Below are positions 53,493-63,125 of a DNA stretch of 64,000 nt, piece after piece (the stretch's first letter is position 1; every line of letters begins with the position of its first letter). The position numbers and the translations under genes were made by a program. Origin of the DNA: Zygnema cylindricum (lineage: Eukaryota; Streptophyta; Zygnematophyceae; Zygnematales; Zygnemataceae); contig JBBHKE010001841.1 in assembly GCA_037447655.1 (NCBI GenBank), positions 142,600-206,599 on the forward strand, read 5' to 3'. Below the pieces are notes generated by a model that was given only the letters and a program-made list of their open reading frames with translations, did no database searches and was not told where the DNA came from.

Positions 53493-54110
53493 ATGACTAC
53501 ACCTGTAACCTCATTGTCTTCAGTTGCATCCTCATTGTCTTCATTTCTAGCAGCTATCTCAAAACAACAGGTTACTGGCCCGCCTTCACGAATTTTGGTT
53601 TTTGATGGGAGAGAATATCTATATCGTGCAAATCTTGTCAGATCTTAATTTGTACAAATGAAGTATTTTAATGTTGTCCATGTAACTTTGGCAACGATTG
53701 ATCGTACCTGTGATAAAAAAATGAACACGTTATTCTTTTTATATAATTAATGATCTCTAAAGAGTTGCATATGACCTACATTCAGGCTACATAAGCATCA
53801 AAAATATATGATGCTTTAAAAAAGAAATACACTAAAGCTAATGCACAACATGACATTATAATTGCTAGGCAAATTTGGGAATACAAATGCACAAGCGGAA
53901 ACATGGTGGAAAATTGTAATAACCTCAGAATTCTAGTAGCCAAAAATGCATGGTCAGGTGGTTCTTTCCTTGAATACCATCAGGCAATGATTTTAGTCAG
54001 GGGGCTTCCTAATGAGTGTAAATGAGCCTCATATGAGCTGGGAAAATAAGAAAAAAAATACTTGAATTTAGCTACGACGATAGAGTATATTCTATAGGAA
54101 GAGGCCACTC
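53493..54110 (+). pseudogene. gag of K
   Basis: ATG 53493 lies in the LTR, giving about 25 LTR-encoded codons (MTTPVTSLSS and on) before the primer site. V-T-G-P-P-S-R-I-L-V-F-D-G-R-E-Y-L-Y follows, then stops every 20-30 codons until similarity ends at about 54110. Confidence 0.8.
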
Positions 54111-54179
54111 AGTTGGAAATTGACGGGTTTTTTAGGGTTTTTTGGTTCGAATGTTTTAATTTGTCCAATTTTTGGTCCG

Positions 54180-54820
54180 GATGTTTTAATTGGTCCGAAT
54201 TGGTCCGAATACAATATGGGTCTTAAGGTCATATTGTAAGTTTTGCATACAATAGGCATATTGTACGGGCCTACTTTCACCTACTTTTGAACTATGATTT
54301 GACAGTTGCAATTGAAAGCTAAGATTCTCACCTTCCGATTGGCGGTCACCATGTATAAATTGGACAAGTGTGCACGGAGAAAAGCTATATTTAAAGGCGA
54401 AAAAAATTGTTAACGCTAATAGCGATACACCGTGTACCAAAAAGCAGAAGCTAATATGAGAAGTGAGCAGACATACAAGATTTCCACCCTGCTTAAAATA
54501 GTGATGGCGCCGTACAGAACAATGTACATATTTGTACCTTTCATTGGCTCAATTACAGTGATGGCGCCGTACAGAACAATATACATATTTGTACCTTTCA
54601 TTGGCTCAATTACAGTACAGTACACCGTGAATCGCTATTAGTGTTAATGTTTTTCTTTCATTCTTATTTTCCAACTTAAACATCTTTTATCCGTACACAC
54701 TTGTCGGATCAGGGATCTGACGGTTGAGATTGAAAGAAAGGATTCTCACCTTCCGATTGTCGGTCTCCATTCGAAAATCGGACAGCTGTGTACGGAGAAA
54801 AGATGTTTTATGCGTCGGAA
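54180..54820. repeat. Cluster of inverted and direct repeats
   Basis: TACAATATG/CATATTGTA is a perfect 9-bp inverted repeat at 54211-54239. Direct copies of a segment of about 100 bp (GATTCTCACCTTCCGATTG) start near 54298 and 54718. Inverted copies of GTTAACGCTAATAGCGAT-type sequence lie at 54409-54437 and 54620-54647 and enclose a 57-bp tandem duplication (54501-54614). CCGTACACA at 54692 pairs with TGTGTACGG at 54787-54797. No coding frame is credible. Confidence 0.65.
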
Positions 54821-54841
54821 AAATATTAACACCATTACACT

Positions 54842-55344
54842 GTGAATCGCTATTACCGTAATGAAATAGATAGCGTAATGAAACAATTAGCGTTATTTAC
54901 GCTAATTGGGAATGTCGATTTTTTTGGAAATAATTTTTATTCTAATTTTTCGTATACTCTAATTTGTAAACTGCTTTGTAAAAAATTTCGGTGCAGAATA
55001 TCTCCACACTAAAATATGCTCATGTACGAAATTGTTCAAATCGTACGCCTTCGCTTTTTTTTGACATCCGCGAATGCCGGAAAATATTTACGCAATTACA
55101 TGTTAGCGCGACTCCTTGACAGCGTGAATATCTTTTCTGTAATTTTCTACCTGAAAAAGTACATAAAAATACGTCTCTGACAGACCGTACATCAAACTAT
55201 TTACGATGGCACTATATTAGACTCATGAATCCTATTTTATGGAACACCTCAAATAACGTGTAGGAACATTTAGAATGTCTGATTCTATTTGAGAATTTGC
55301 CCAAAAACAGGGCACCACCATTCAAACACGCCACAGCGATTCAC
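54842..55344. repeat. Diverged repeat unit 1 (about 500 bp, short inverted ends)
   Basis: Begins GTGAATCGCTATTA and ends ACAGCGATTCAC, a short imperfect inverted repeat. Collinear with unit 2 through ACAATTAGCG, CACACTAAA, TTTCTGTA, CAAATAACGTGTA and CTATTTGA. Confidence 0.55.
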
Positions 55345-55377
55345 TGGGTAGCCATAAATGCACCAACGACTGTTAAC

Positions 55378-55790
55378 GTGAATCGCTATTAATGGTAATG
55401 ATAAATAATGAACAATTAGCGCACTTACGGAATTGTGTTTCGGGTACCATGATACAATTTATCATGTCTGAATTTGCCCGCAAAAATTTCAGCCCATAAT
55501 ATGTCTACACTAAACACGCATTTGCACGAACCGCAAATTTTATGGGCCGCAAGACTGCGTTTCTGAATATTTACGAATTATATATTATTATATTTTCTGT
55601 ACTTTTTTAAAATGTACGAAATAGTACATATCCGCGTCCGTGACACCACTATTTAAAAGGGAACTAAATACTTATGAACCGCATTGGCCGGGTACCCAAA
55701 TAACGTGTAAAATTTTAGCGGCTTTATTCTATTTGATTTGCCCAAAGGGTACCAATTAGCACATGCACGCCAATAGCGATCATGGTACTG
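55378..55790. repeat. Diverged repeat unit 2
   Basis: Begins GTGAATCGCTATTA and ends CCAATAGCGAT. Shares blocks in the same order as unit 1. A third start (GTGAATCGTTATTAG) is at 55874. Unit 2 is shorter than unit 1. Confidence 0.55.
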
Positions 55791-56159
55791 ATTCAGACTT
55801 TTATTGATAATTGTACGGTACAGTCTCCAGAATTTCCATGTGTACAGAACAAGACTAGTTCACTAGTACACCAGTGAATCGTTATTAGTGTCAAATTTTA
55901 AACAGCGTAAAACAATTAGTGCTATTGATTCTAATTACGAGACGGGTAGATGGTCCCGTCCTTAAACAGCGTTGCCAATTTATTTCGAAAATCATGCATA
56001 CAATTGCGGAAAATGTAAAAAGAACCCAAATTGTGACTTTGACACTAATAACGGTCGCGGTGTACCGTCTTGCGAAATTTTCCGCACGGTTCACGAAATC
56101 CGCACTTTTCCGCACTTTATATAATGTGTTTTTGAGGTGATGAATCAAATTAGGGTTAA

Positions 56160-56245
56160 GGGCGAACGCAAATTAGAGTAACCTTGGGCAAATGAGGGTA
56201 AGTTAGGGCAAATTAGGGCAAATGAGGAACATTAGGGTAAATCAG
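56160..56245 (+). repeat. Degenerate GGGCAAATTA short repeat
   Basis: Variants of GGGCAAATTA/GAGGGTAA recur about every 11-16 bases. Confidence 0.55.
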
Positions 56246-56474
56246 TGGAGTCTTCTCTTTCTCCCTTTCGATTTTTAGTTCCTTTAAAATTTTTATTTTT
56301 TCAACTTTTATTTTCTTTCAACTTTTATTTTCTTTTAACTTTTCCTTTTTGAAATTTTCCTTTTTTATCTTTCCTTTTTTAACTTTGATTCTTCCTCCTT
56401 TTTTTCGAAATTTTTCTCCTAAAAACCTATCTCTTGCCTTTTATTTTTTTTTATCCATGAAAAAGTAATTTCAA

Positions 56475-57441
56475 ATGAAACGTTTTTTTTCCAAGGATTT
56501 TCGATCTCTAGTGTACGGAATTTGTGGGTCAAAATTAAATAATCAAAGTAGTCTATTTAACAATGGCATTGCAACATTGCCCCCCAATTTTTACGATCGT
56601 ACTTATCAAATTTTACGAAAAAGACAACATTTTCACAACTTTCCCATACAACCACAAAACCAAAAAAATAATAAAAATGAAATTTTGAATTTATTTTATC
56701 AAATTCAACTTTTTCAAAAACAACCCATTAAAGAAAAAACTTTAAAAAATATTTTTCTACAAAACCCTTTTTTACCTTCGCCGTCATATTCTACTTTTTT
56801 TTTTCAAAGTTGTGACAATTCAAAAAATTGGAATGCTTTTAATTTGAAATATGGGCTCTCTCCCTCTCTCTCTCTCCACCCCTCCCTCTCCCCCTCTTCC
56901 TCCCTTTCACTCTCCCCCTCCCACTCACTCTCCCGCTACCTTCACGACCCTCCCCCTCACACCCTCCCTTTGCCCCCTCTCATAAGTGTACATTCTCCTT
57001 CCTTCCCTTCCTCCTCCTCCTCCTCCTCCTCCTCCTCCTCCCCCTACTCCACCTTCCCCTCCTCCTCCTCCCTTGTCAAAAATGATCAACACTACTTACC
57101 TTCCGTGCTCCACCGTCGAGAAAAAGACAAAAAGTGTCAAGAAAAGGAGAAAAATTGCCGCTTGATATACGATTCGACGATCGGATACGAAAAAAATGAT
57201 ACGAAAATTCTTAACCTAAACCGTAATAACGCTCCGGAAAATATTTTGAATCGTTTTTCTTCACAAATTTCACAAAATGTTTCACAAAAATTTTCACAAA
57301 GTTTTGTTTCAAATTTTGAGCTTAGAAACTTTCACGGACCGTCATTTCGTTCTACGAAAGGAATTCGACAAAAAAACTGTCCTACTGATTACGGTGGGAT
57401 TTTGATCCGTAACGGTTTCCGTGCGAATTCCGTTACTCGAG
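56475..57441 (+). CDS. Candidate first exon of an unrecognised gene
   Basis: Open from ATG 56475 for 322 codons, with GAG|GTCAGT, a good splice donor, at 57441/57442 just before the TAA at 57447. The product starts with a basic, hydroxyl-rich stretch (MKRFFSKDFRSL) that could be an organelle-targeting peptide, then N/Q-rich, then a long serine/proline low-complexity section encoded by CT-rich sequence (56850-57080), then a charged part with S-Q-x-x-Q repeats. No known domain. The even AT-rich flanks argue for real coding, the CT-rich centre argues for chance openness. Confidence 0.4.
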
Positions 57442-58641
57442 GTCAGTAATTTTTGCTCATTTTTGGTCATTTTCGCTCCATTTTTTATTTTATTTTTGTT
57501 ATCATTTATTTTATTAATTGTTATTTTTAGTGTAATCCACACTTTTTATGGTTAGAGTTTAAAAAAATGGGTTTTTAAGGATAAAACATAAAAATGCACA
57601 AATATGTGAATGCATCGATTTTGGGGAAAGATGCAAAGGGGTTTAAGGTTTAAGGTTTAGGATTAATTTTAGAGTGTTTTTTTTTTTTTTACCTGTCCCA
57701 TTATACTCTCAGAAAGCCCTCAAAAAATCCTAAAAAACCCGAAAAACCTCTAAAAAACGGTAAAAAACCTTGTAAAATGCTAAAAATTCCTCACAAACCC
57801 TGAACAGCCCTATGAAAACCCTAAAAAACTTTAAACTCCCTACAAATAACCTGACCTTTTAAAAACTTGCAATTTAATATTCTGAAAATTAAAAGTTTGA
57901 AATCTAAAGATCTGAAATTTGAAAATGTGAAATTTAAAAACTTGGTTGTTTTCCTGAAAATATTATACAGATTTTAGGGTTTTTACCACTTTCTTAAAAG
58001 AGATTTTTCTTCAAATTTCTTAGGATCTACAAGTTTTTTCATTTTTTGCTTTCAGTTTTTTTTTTTTTTTTTTTTCATTTTTTTTCTTGAAAGTCCTTTA
58101 GACAAACACCACCCAGAGATTAATCTGTGAATTTCTAAAGAAAAAAAAAATAAAAAAAATTAAAGAAAGGGACCTACTAACAAACTTAATTATTTTATTC
58201 TAAATATTTTTTTTTTGGAAATTGAAATTACAATACATTTTAGTAACAGAAAAATGGCTATGGTAGTCACGGTTGCATTTTTTATCCTTTACTAAGTGCT
58301 CCTTTGAGGTTTTTAGGATTTTTTAGGGTTTTTAAAGGTTTTTTAGAGTTTTTTCAGGGATTTTTTTAAGAATTTTTTCACGATTTTCTAAAAAAAAATT
58401 AGGGTTTTTCTAGATTTTTTTTAATGGTTATTTAAAAGGTTATTTTAAAGGGTTTTTTAGGTTTTTTTTTTAGTTTTTTTAAATGGTTTTTTGAGGGATA
58501 TTTCAAGGTTTTCTTAAGTTTTTTTTTTATGGTTTTTAAATAGTTTTTTCGAGTGTTTTTTGAGGTTTTTTTAAGGATTTTTGAGGGGTTTCCTTAGGGT
58601 TTTTTGGATTTTTGAGGTCACTTGTCCTATTTTGAATGCAG
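57442..58641 (+). other. Candidate intron with opposed low-complexity blocks
   Basis: Bounded by GTCAGT and a pyrimidine-poor TTTTGAATGCAG. It contains an A/C-rich block (57710-57840, CCCTAAAAAAC variants) and a T/G-rich block of the complementary kind (58310-58620, TTTTTTAGGGTTTTT variants), plus T-runs of about 20 (57680, 58055-58075). Confidence 0.35.
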
Positions 58642-58687
58642 GTTTCAGCGCAATTCCGTCGCAAACCCTCCAAAATGATCATCACAG
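58642..58687 (+). CDS. Candidate second exon (46 bp)
   Basis: Flanked by AG and GT (CACAG|GTACAA). Joined to exon 1 in phase it continues without a stop as G-F-S-A-I-P-S-Q-T-L-Q-N-D-H-H. The phase match over 15 codons is suggestive but short. Confidence 0.3.
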
Positions 58688-58718
58688 GTACAAAGGAACA
58701 TTTTTTTTATTTCTTTTA

Positions 58719-58734
58719 TTTCTATATATATATA

Positions 58735-58795
<61 letters not shown>
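58719..58795. repeat. TA dinucleotide microsatellite
   Basis: Alternating TA for about 75 bp with one TATTATA slip near 58739. It lies just downstream of the candidate donor at 58688. Confidence 0.95.
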
Positions 58796-58797
<2 letters not shown>

Positions 58798-58799
58798 GA

Positions 58800-59185
58800 T
58801 AGTGTTTGTTATTTTATTTTTTTTTATATATAAATATATATTATATACATTGGATTTGTATTTATTTTTTCCTATTTTTACCTTTCTTTGTTAGTATACA
58901 TTTTTGAAACTGAATAGATTCGAGTATCCAATATTTTTTTTGCCGATTTTTGTTTTTTGGGTTTTTGGAAGAAACAACATTCCTTTTTTTTTTTTTTCCA
59001 ATATTGTTTTCAAACTACACACAATTTTATTTTTTATTTGAACTCTCAATCGTTTCGAGTGTCCTGATATTTTTTATATCAATTCGGGTTCTGGGCTTCC
59101 GCACTGATTCCATTTTTTTTTTCCCTTTTTTTTTTTTTTCCTTTATCATTGAATTTAGTGAAAGCCAGTAATAATTGTTCTTAGC
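58800..59185. other. T-rich stretch, no gene seen
   Basis: T-runs of 8-15 with TTTGAGTA-like spacers; ATACATTTTTGAAACTG and CAATCGTTTCGAGTGTCC segments suggest a weak direct repeat (58905-58930, 59045-59075). Confidence 0.5.
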
Positions 59186-59189
59186 CCTT

Positions 59190-59830
59190 TTGCCTTGTTG
59201 TCCTTTTGCCATGTTCTTGTTTTGTCCTTTTGTCTCTCTGTCATTTTGTTGATTTGACTTTTTTTCGTCGTATCCTCTTGTCTTTTTGTCCCTTTTGCCC
59301 TTTTGCCCTTTTGCCCTTTTGCCCCTTTGTCTTTTTAACTTTTCGTTCTTCTGTCCTTTTATCTTTTTGTTGATTGTCCTTTGTGTCCTTTTCTCAATTT
59401 GCGTTTTGCCCTTTTGTCATTTTGCTATTTTATTGTTCCTTATTTTTGTCTTTTTGTCCGTTTTCATTTTGTTATCTCGCCCTTTGACCTCCTTTTGTCT
59501 TTTTGTCCTTTTGTGCTTCTGTCCCTTTGGCCTTTCATCGACTTGTTTTTTGTCCTTTGCCGTTTTGTCTTTTATGAACTTTACAATTTTGTCATGTCCT
59601 TTTGTCAATATGTTATCTTGTCTCCTTGTCGTTTTGTCCTTTTGTCCTTCTATCTTTTTGTCGTTTTGTCGTTTTATTGTTTTGTCATTTGGTTTTTTGC
59701 TATTGCCTTTTTGTCTTTTTGTTTTGTCTTTTTGACCTTTTGTCCTTACTCTCTTTTCGCCTTTTTTTCCATTTATCCTCTTGTTGTTTTGTCCTTTTGC
59801 CTTTTTGTTCTTTTGTTACAATGTTTTAAC
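59190..59830 (+). repeat. Degenerate minisatellite of CCTTTTGTC units
   Basis: Nine- to ten-base variants of CCTTTTGTC, CTTTTTGTC and CCTTTTGCC follow one another for 640 bp. Long open frames over it (F-C-P-F-V-L-L-S-F repeats) are products of the repeat. Confidence 0.85.
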
Positions 59831-59867
59831 CTTTATGTGACGTATTTTAGTGTGGTAATATCACGGA

Positions 59868-60095
59868 AGGGAAAAAAAGGGGGAGAGAGGGAGGGAGTAA
59901 AGAGAGACGAAGGAGTAAAGAGAGGGAGGGAGTAAAAAGAGTGAGGGGCTGAAAAGAGGGAGGGAGTAAAGCGAGGGAGGAAGTTTAAGAGGGAGGGAAT
60001 GGAGAGAGGAAGGGAGTTTAAGAGAGGATGCCACCGAGTGACAGGTAGGGAAGAAAGAGGGAGAGAAATGGTGGTAAAGAGAGGGAGGCAAGGGA
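59868..60095 (+). repeat. Purine-rich minisatellite (GGGAGGGAGTAAAGAGA)
   Basis: G and A make up nearly all positions. Units of about 20-22 bp contain GGGAGTAAAGAG. Confidence 0.85.
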
Positions 60096-60199
60096 GACCT
60101 GGTTTGTCTTTTTCCTGTTTCCCATAAGTCAAGACAAGACTTTAACTCATATGTCTGTTATTGTTGCATACTATTTTGTCTTATCTGTTGTGTTTTTAT

Positions 60200-60835
60200 C
60201 CTATCTTATTCCTCCTCCTCCTCAAATTCTCCCCCTTCCAATTCCCTTCTTCTCCTTCATCAACTTAATCTAATCCTTCTTCCCTGCTCCCTTCCCTTCT
60301 CTCCCCCCTCTCCCTCCCCCTCCTCCCTCCTCTCTCTCTCTTCCTCTCTCTCTATCTCCCCCCTTTTCTCTCCTCCCTCTCTCTCTCCCTCCCTCCCTCT
60401 CTCTCTCCCTCCTACTCTCCCTCCCTCCCTCCTTCCCTCCCTCCTCCCCCCTCCCTCCAAGCGCCTGTCTTCCTCGCCCTCCCTCCCTCTCTTGTCCCCC
60501 CTCCCTCCCTCCCTCCCTCCCTCTTCCCCCCCCCCAGCAAGCGCGCTGTCTTCCGTGCCCTCCCTCGCTGACCTCTGCAACCTTGTGGTCCTCTCCCTCA
60601 AGTCCGTCCTCTACCTCTACTCCGGCTCCTCTGTGATGCTCGCTGAAGCCGTCTCCCTCCCTCGCTGACCTCGCCAACCAGGTCCCTCTCCCTCTCTCCC
60701 TGCCTCTCCCTCTCGCTCTGCCTCTCGCTCTCCCTCTCCCTCTCCCTCTCGCTCTCCCTCTTCCTCTCCCTCCTCTCTCTCCTCCTACATCTCTCCCTCC
60801 TACCTCTCCCTCCCCCTCTCCCTCTCCCTCTCCTG
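60200..60835 (+). repeat. Long CT-rich tract
   Basis: CCTCCCTCC and CTCTCC repeats, nearly uninterrupted polypyrimidine, with short islands (60455-60475, 60535-60690) containing GCTGACCTC and GCCAACCAGG. The long minus-strand E/G/R frame is a composition artefact. Confidence 0.9.
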
Positions 60836-60858
60836 GCATGCATATACCATATAAAATG

Positions 60859-61215
60859 TGGATTGTTGGCCGAGGCCAGGGAGTGCATGTCATAGATACA
60901 TAAGTACCATATATAGTGTGGATGTTGGCCGAACGTTCCATATGTAGTGTGGATGTTGGTCGAACGTACCGTTTGTGGTGTGATGTTGGTCGAATGTACC
61001 GTATGTAGTGTGGATGTTGGCCGATCGTACCGTACGTAGTGTGGATGTTGGTCGAACGTACCATATGTAGTGTGGATGTTGGCCAAACGTACCATATAGT
61101 GTGCCGAACGTACCGTATGCAGTGTGGATGTTGGCTGAACGTATTATATAGTGTGTGCCGATCATACCATATATAGTGTGGATGTTGGCCGAACGTACCA
61201 TATACAAGTGGATGT
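60859..61215 (+). repeat. 31-bp minisatellite (GTGTGGATGTTGGCCGAACG...)
   Basis: About ten units of 31 bp: GTGTGGATGTTGGCCGAACG followed by TACCATATGTA, with some shortened copies. Nearly every unit contains GTACC. Flanked on both sides by CTCGCCAACCAG (60672 and 61246). Confidence 0.92.
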
Positions 61216-61797
61216 TGGCCGAGGCCGTGTACTCTCTGGTTGACCTCGCCAACCAGATATTTGTACATGCTGTTGTTTCTGGAAGCTTTGGTACTCTCAG
61301 AAGATAGGGCTTTGAGAGGAGTAGTTTAGGACTCAGAAATATTTCTCAGTAGAACTTGCAACATGTACCAGACTTAGAATGGTAGTGACCATTACACGTC
61401 ACACAGTGTAGAGAGTGTACGGTCAGTACACATGTTGATGCTACCGGTTTTAGAATGGAAGGTTCCTGTACGGACCAATTAGACCTCGGGATGAAACAGG
61501 ATGCACAATAACAAGACTTGTGACACGATATGAGACGACGCAGGTTTCGATCGGACGGCATCGAAACGTCACGGAAAATCTGGAATGACCCTGTACGGAA
61601 AAACATGACACTCCGTCCGATAAACATGATCGGACCGGCACTAAAGATTTCGGATCTACTTTTGGACCATGCTGACGCGGCGACTTTTGTCATGAAATTA
61701 CTCACATTAAATAACTAGTATACAAATGATTGCAGGTACGTAATTAGGGTTTATTCGTATGTACGGAACAGTGGTTAATATCTCTGAGTCTAATTAA

Positions 61798-62290
61798 GTG
61801 TCTTGCTTGTCTCATCGGCCTCATGGATGTGGCTCAGCTGAAGTTTTCAATACACAGTTTTCGAGAAGAGAACAGGTCCAGAATGGTCAAAATAGCAATT
61901 TTTATCAAAAATATGACATATGCTATTATTGGAATGAGAAAAGGCATGGTTACAGAAACTACCCCAACAGTATAAAAAGGCGTGTGAAACCGGTGTTTTT
62001 GACAAGGATGGCAGATTAAAAGACCCAACAACTGATCACTGGCAAAGACATCAACTTTTCCACTGAAACTGAAAAGGAGGAAGTAAGCAGTTTTCCCACC
62101 CCATTGACAAGGAACTCTTTGTCAAATTCCGAGGAATCGATTTCTATTGGTCGGACTCCCAAATATTTTGTCACTTCTTCTCGGTCCACCCGAAGCATAC
62201 TCTGCACATTTTCTACTAGAAACCTGGTTTTTTCCAACAAAAAAACAAAAAAAACAAGAGTGTACACCAATTTAGAGGAAAGTATGGGTG
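61798..62290 (+). pseudogene. gag C-terminal region of L
   Basis: Zinc knuckle remnant C-Y-Y-W-N-E-K-R-H-G-Y-R-N-Y-P: second and third cysteines replaced by W and Y. Surrounded by basic residues, then shifts. Confidence 0.7.
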
Positions 62291-62888
62291 GATTATGGAT
62301 ACGGGTGCATCAACCCATATGTGTTGGAACAAGGCATATATTTGGGCATAATTTGATCATCTCTATTATTGGTCTATTATTCCACCAAGACATATCTATT
62401 ATGCGGACGGACAAAGTGTTTGAGTGTCTCAAATGCTAAAGGGCAAATAACACTCATGGTGAACAGTGATGGACAACCGGAAAAAAGAACACTGCATGAT
62501 GTTCTTTATGATGTTCTTTATGTGCCAGATTTTAAAAATAACTTGTTTTCAGCTTCTCTTGCATAGAGCAAAGGTTTTGAAGTACTCGTGGGAAACGGAA
62601 AACAAGTAGTTAGCAATCAAGGTAGAGTAGTAGCTGTAGGGACCAGAGGTGCAAATTAAATGTATAGGTTCAGTTTGGCTAATATGAATGACAAAGATGT
62701 TCTCTACTTTGGTGTCTTATTTGACAATGAGCTTTTGAATAAAAGATTAGGCCATGTCCATATTAAGATTCTTGAAAAAACGGTGAAAAAAGGTATAATA
62801 GGAGTGGAAATCAGTAAAACGGAAAGCAAAATATGTGATGGTTGTGCCCTTGGAAAGATACATAAGCTATCTTTTCCATCTGAGAACT
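62275..62888 (+). pseudogene. Protease and pre-integrase region of L
   Basis: G-W-I-M-D-T-G-A-S-T-H-M-C-W-N-K near 62287-62335 with intact D-T-G, then D-V-L-Y-V-P-D-F-K-N-N-L, then R-L-G-H-V-H ... C-D-G-C-A-L-G-K-I-H-K-L (62660-62890). Two stops and two shifts. Confidence 0.8.
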
Positions 62889-63125
62889 GTTTAGGTGGAT
62901 TTCACGATTTGTACCGTTTTTAGTGTAGATCAGATAGAAACTGTTTGTGGTTGGATTCCGCGATTTGTACCGTAATTAGAGTGGATTGGATGGAAACTGT
63001 TTTTGGGTACATTCCACTATTTGTAATGTAATTAGTGTGGATCGGATGGAAACTGTTTAGGTGGATCTCTCGATTTGTACCATATTTAGTGTGGATTGGA
63101 CGGAACCTTAGGGTGTCATTAGGTA
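62889..63125 (+). repeat. 56-bp minisatellite (about four units)
   Basis: Units of 54-56 bp beginning AAACTGTTT, containing CGATTTGTACCGTAATTAG and TGTGGATCGGATGG. It starts exactly where element L loses similarity. Confidence 0.88.

Larger units (their letters stand above)
45427..54110 (+). mobile_element. Copia-type element K, truncated, hosting element I
   Basis: LTR pieces 45427-45648 and 52861-53569 belong together once I is removed; they resemble the LTR of B. Primer site GGTTACTGGCCCGCC at 53570-53584 and degenerate gag to about 54110. No pol and no 3' LTR in the window. Confidence 0.75.
61271..62888 (+). mobile_element. Copia-type fragment L (LTR to pre-integrase)
   Basis: Starts TGTTGTTTCTGG like a B-type LTR, with CTTAGAATGG, GTAC sites and a partial LTR to about 61790. 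Then a gag end, protease and pre-integrase zinc domain; similarity ends at 62888 where a minisatellite begins. No integrase core or 3' LTR. Confidence 0.75.

Noticed and set aside
59286-59935. Hydrophobic, membrane-protein-like frames of 149 and 184 codons
   Set aside because: They translate the CCTTTTGTC minisatellite in two frames at once; no independent coding sign.
60859-61215. CRISPR array (about 31-bp regular repeats)
   Set aside because: The repeats are adjacent without unique spacers and lie in a eukaryotic retrotransposon context: a minisatellite.
60270-61268. 332-codon minus-strand frame
   Set aside because: It is the reverse of the CT tract and 31-bp minisatellite; the product is E/G/R runs and H-Y-I-W repeats caused by composition.
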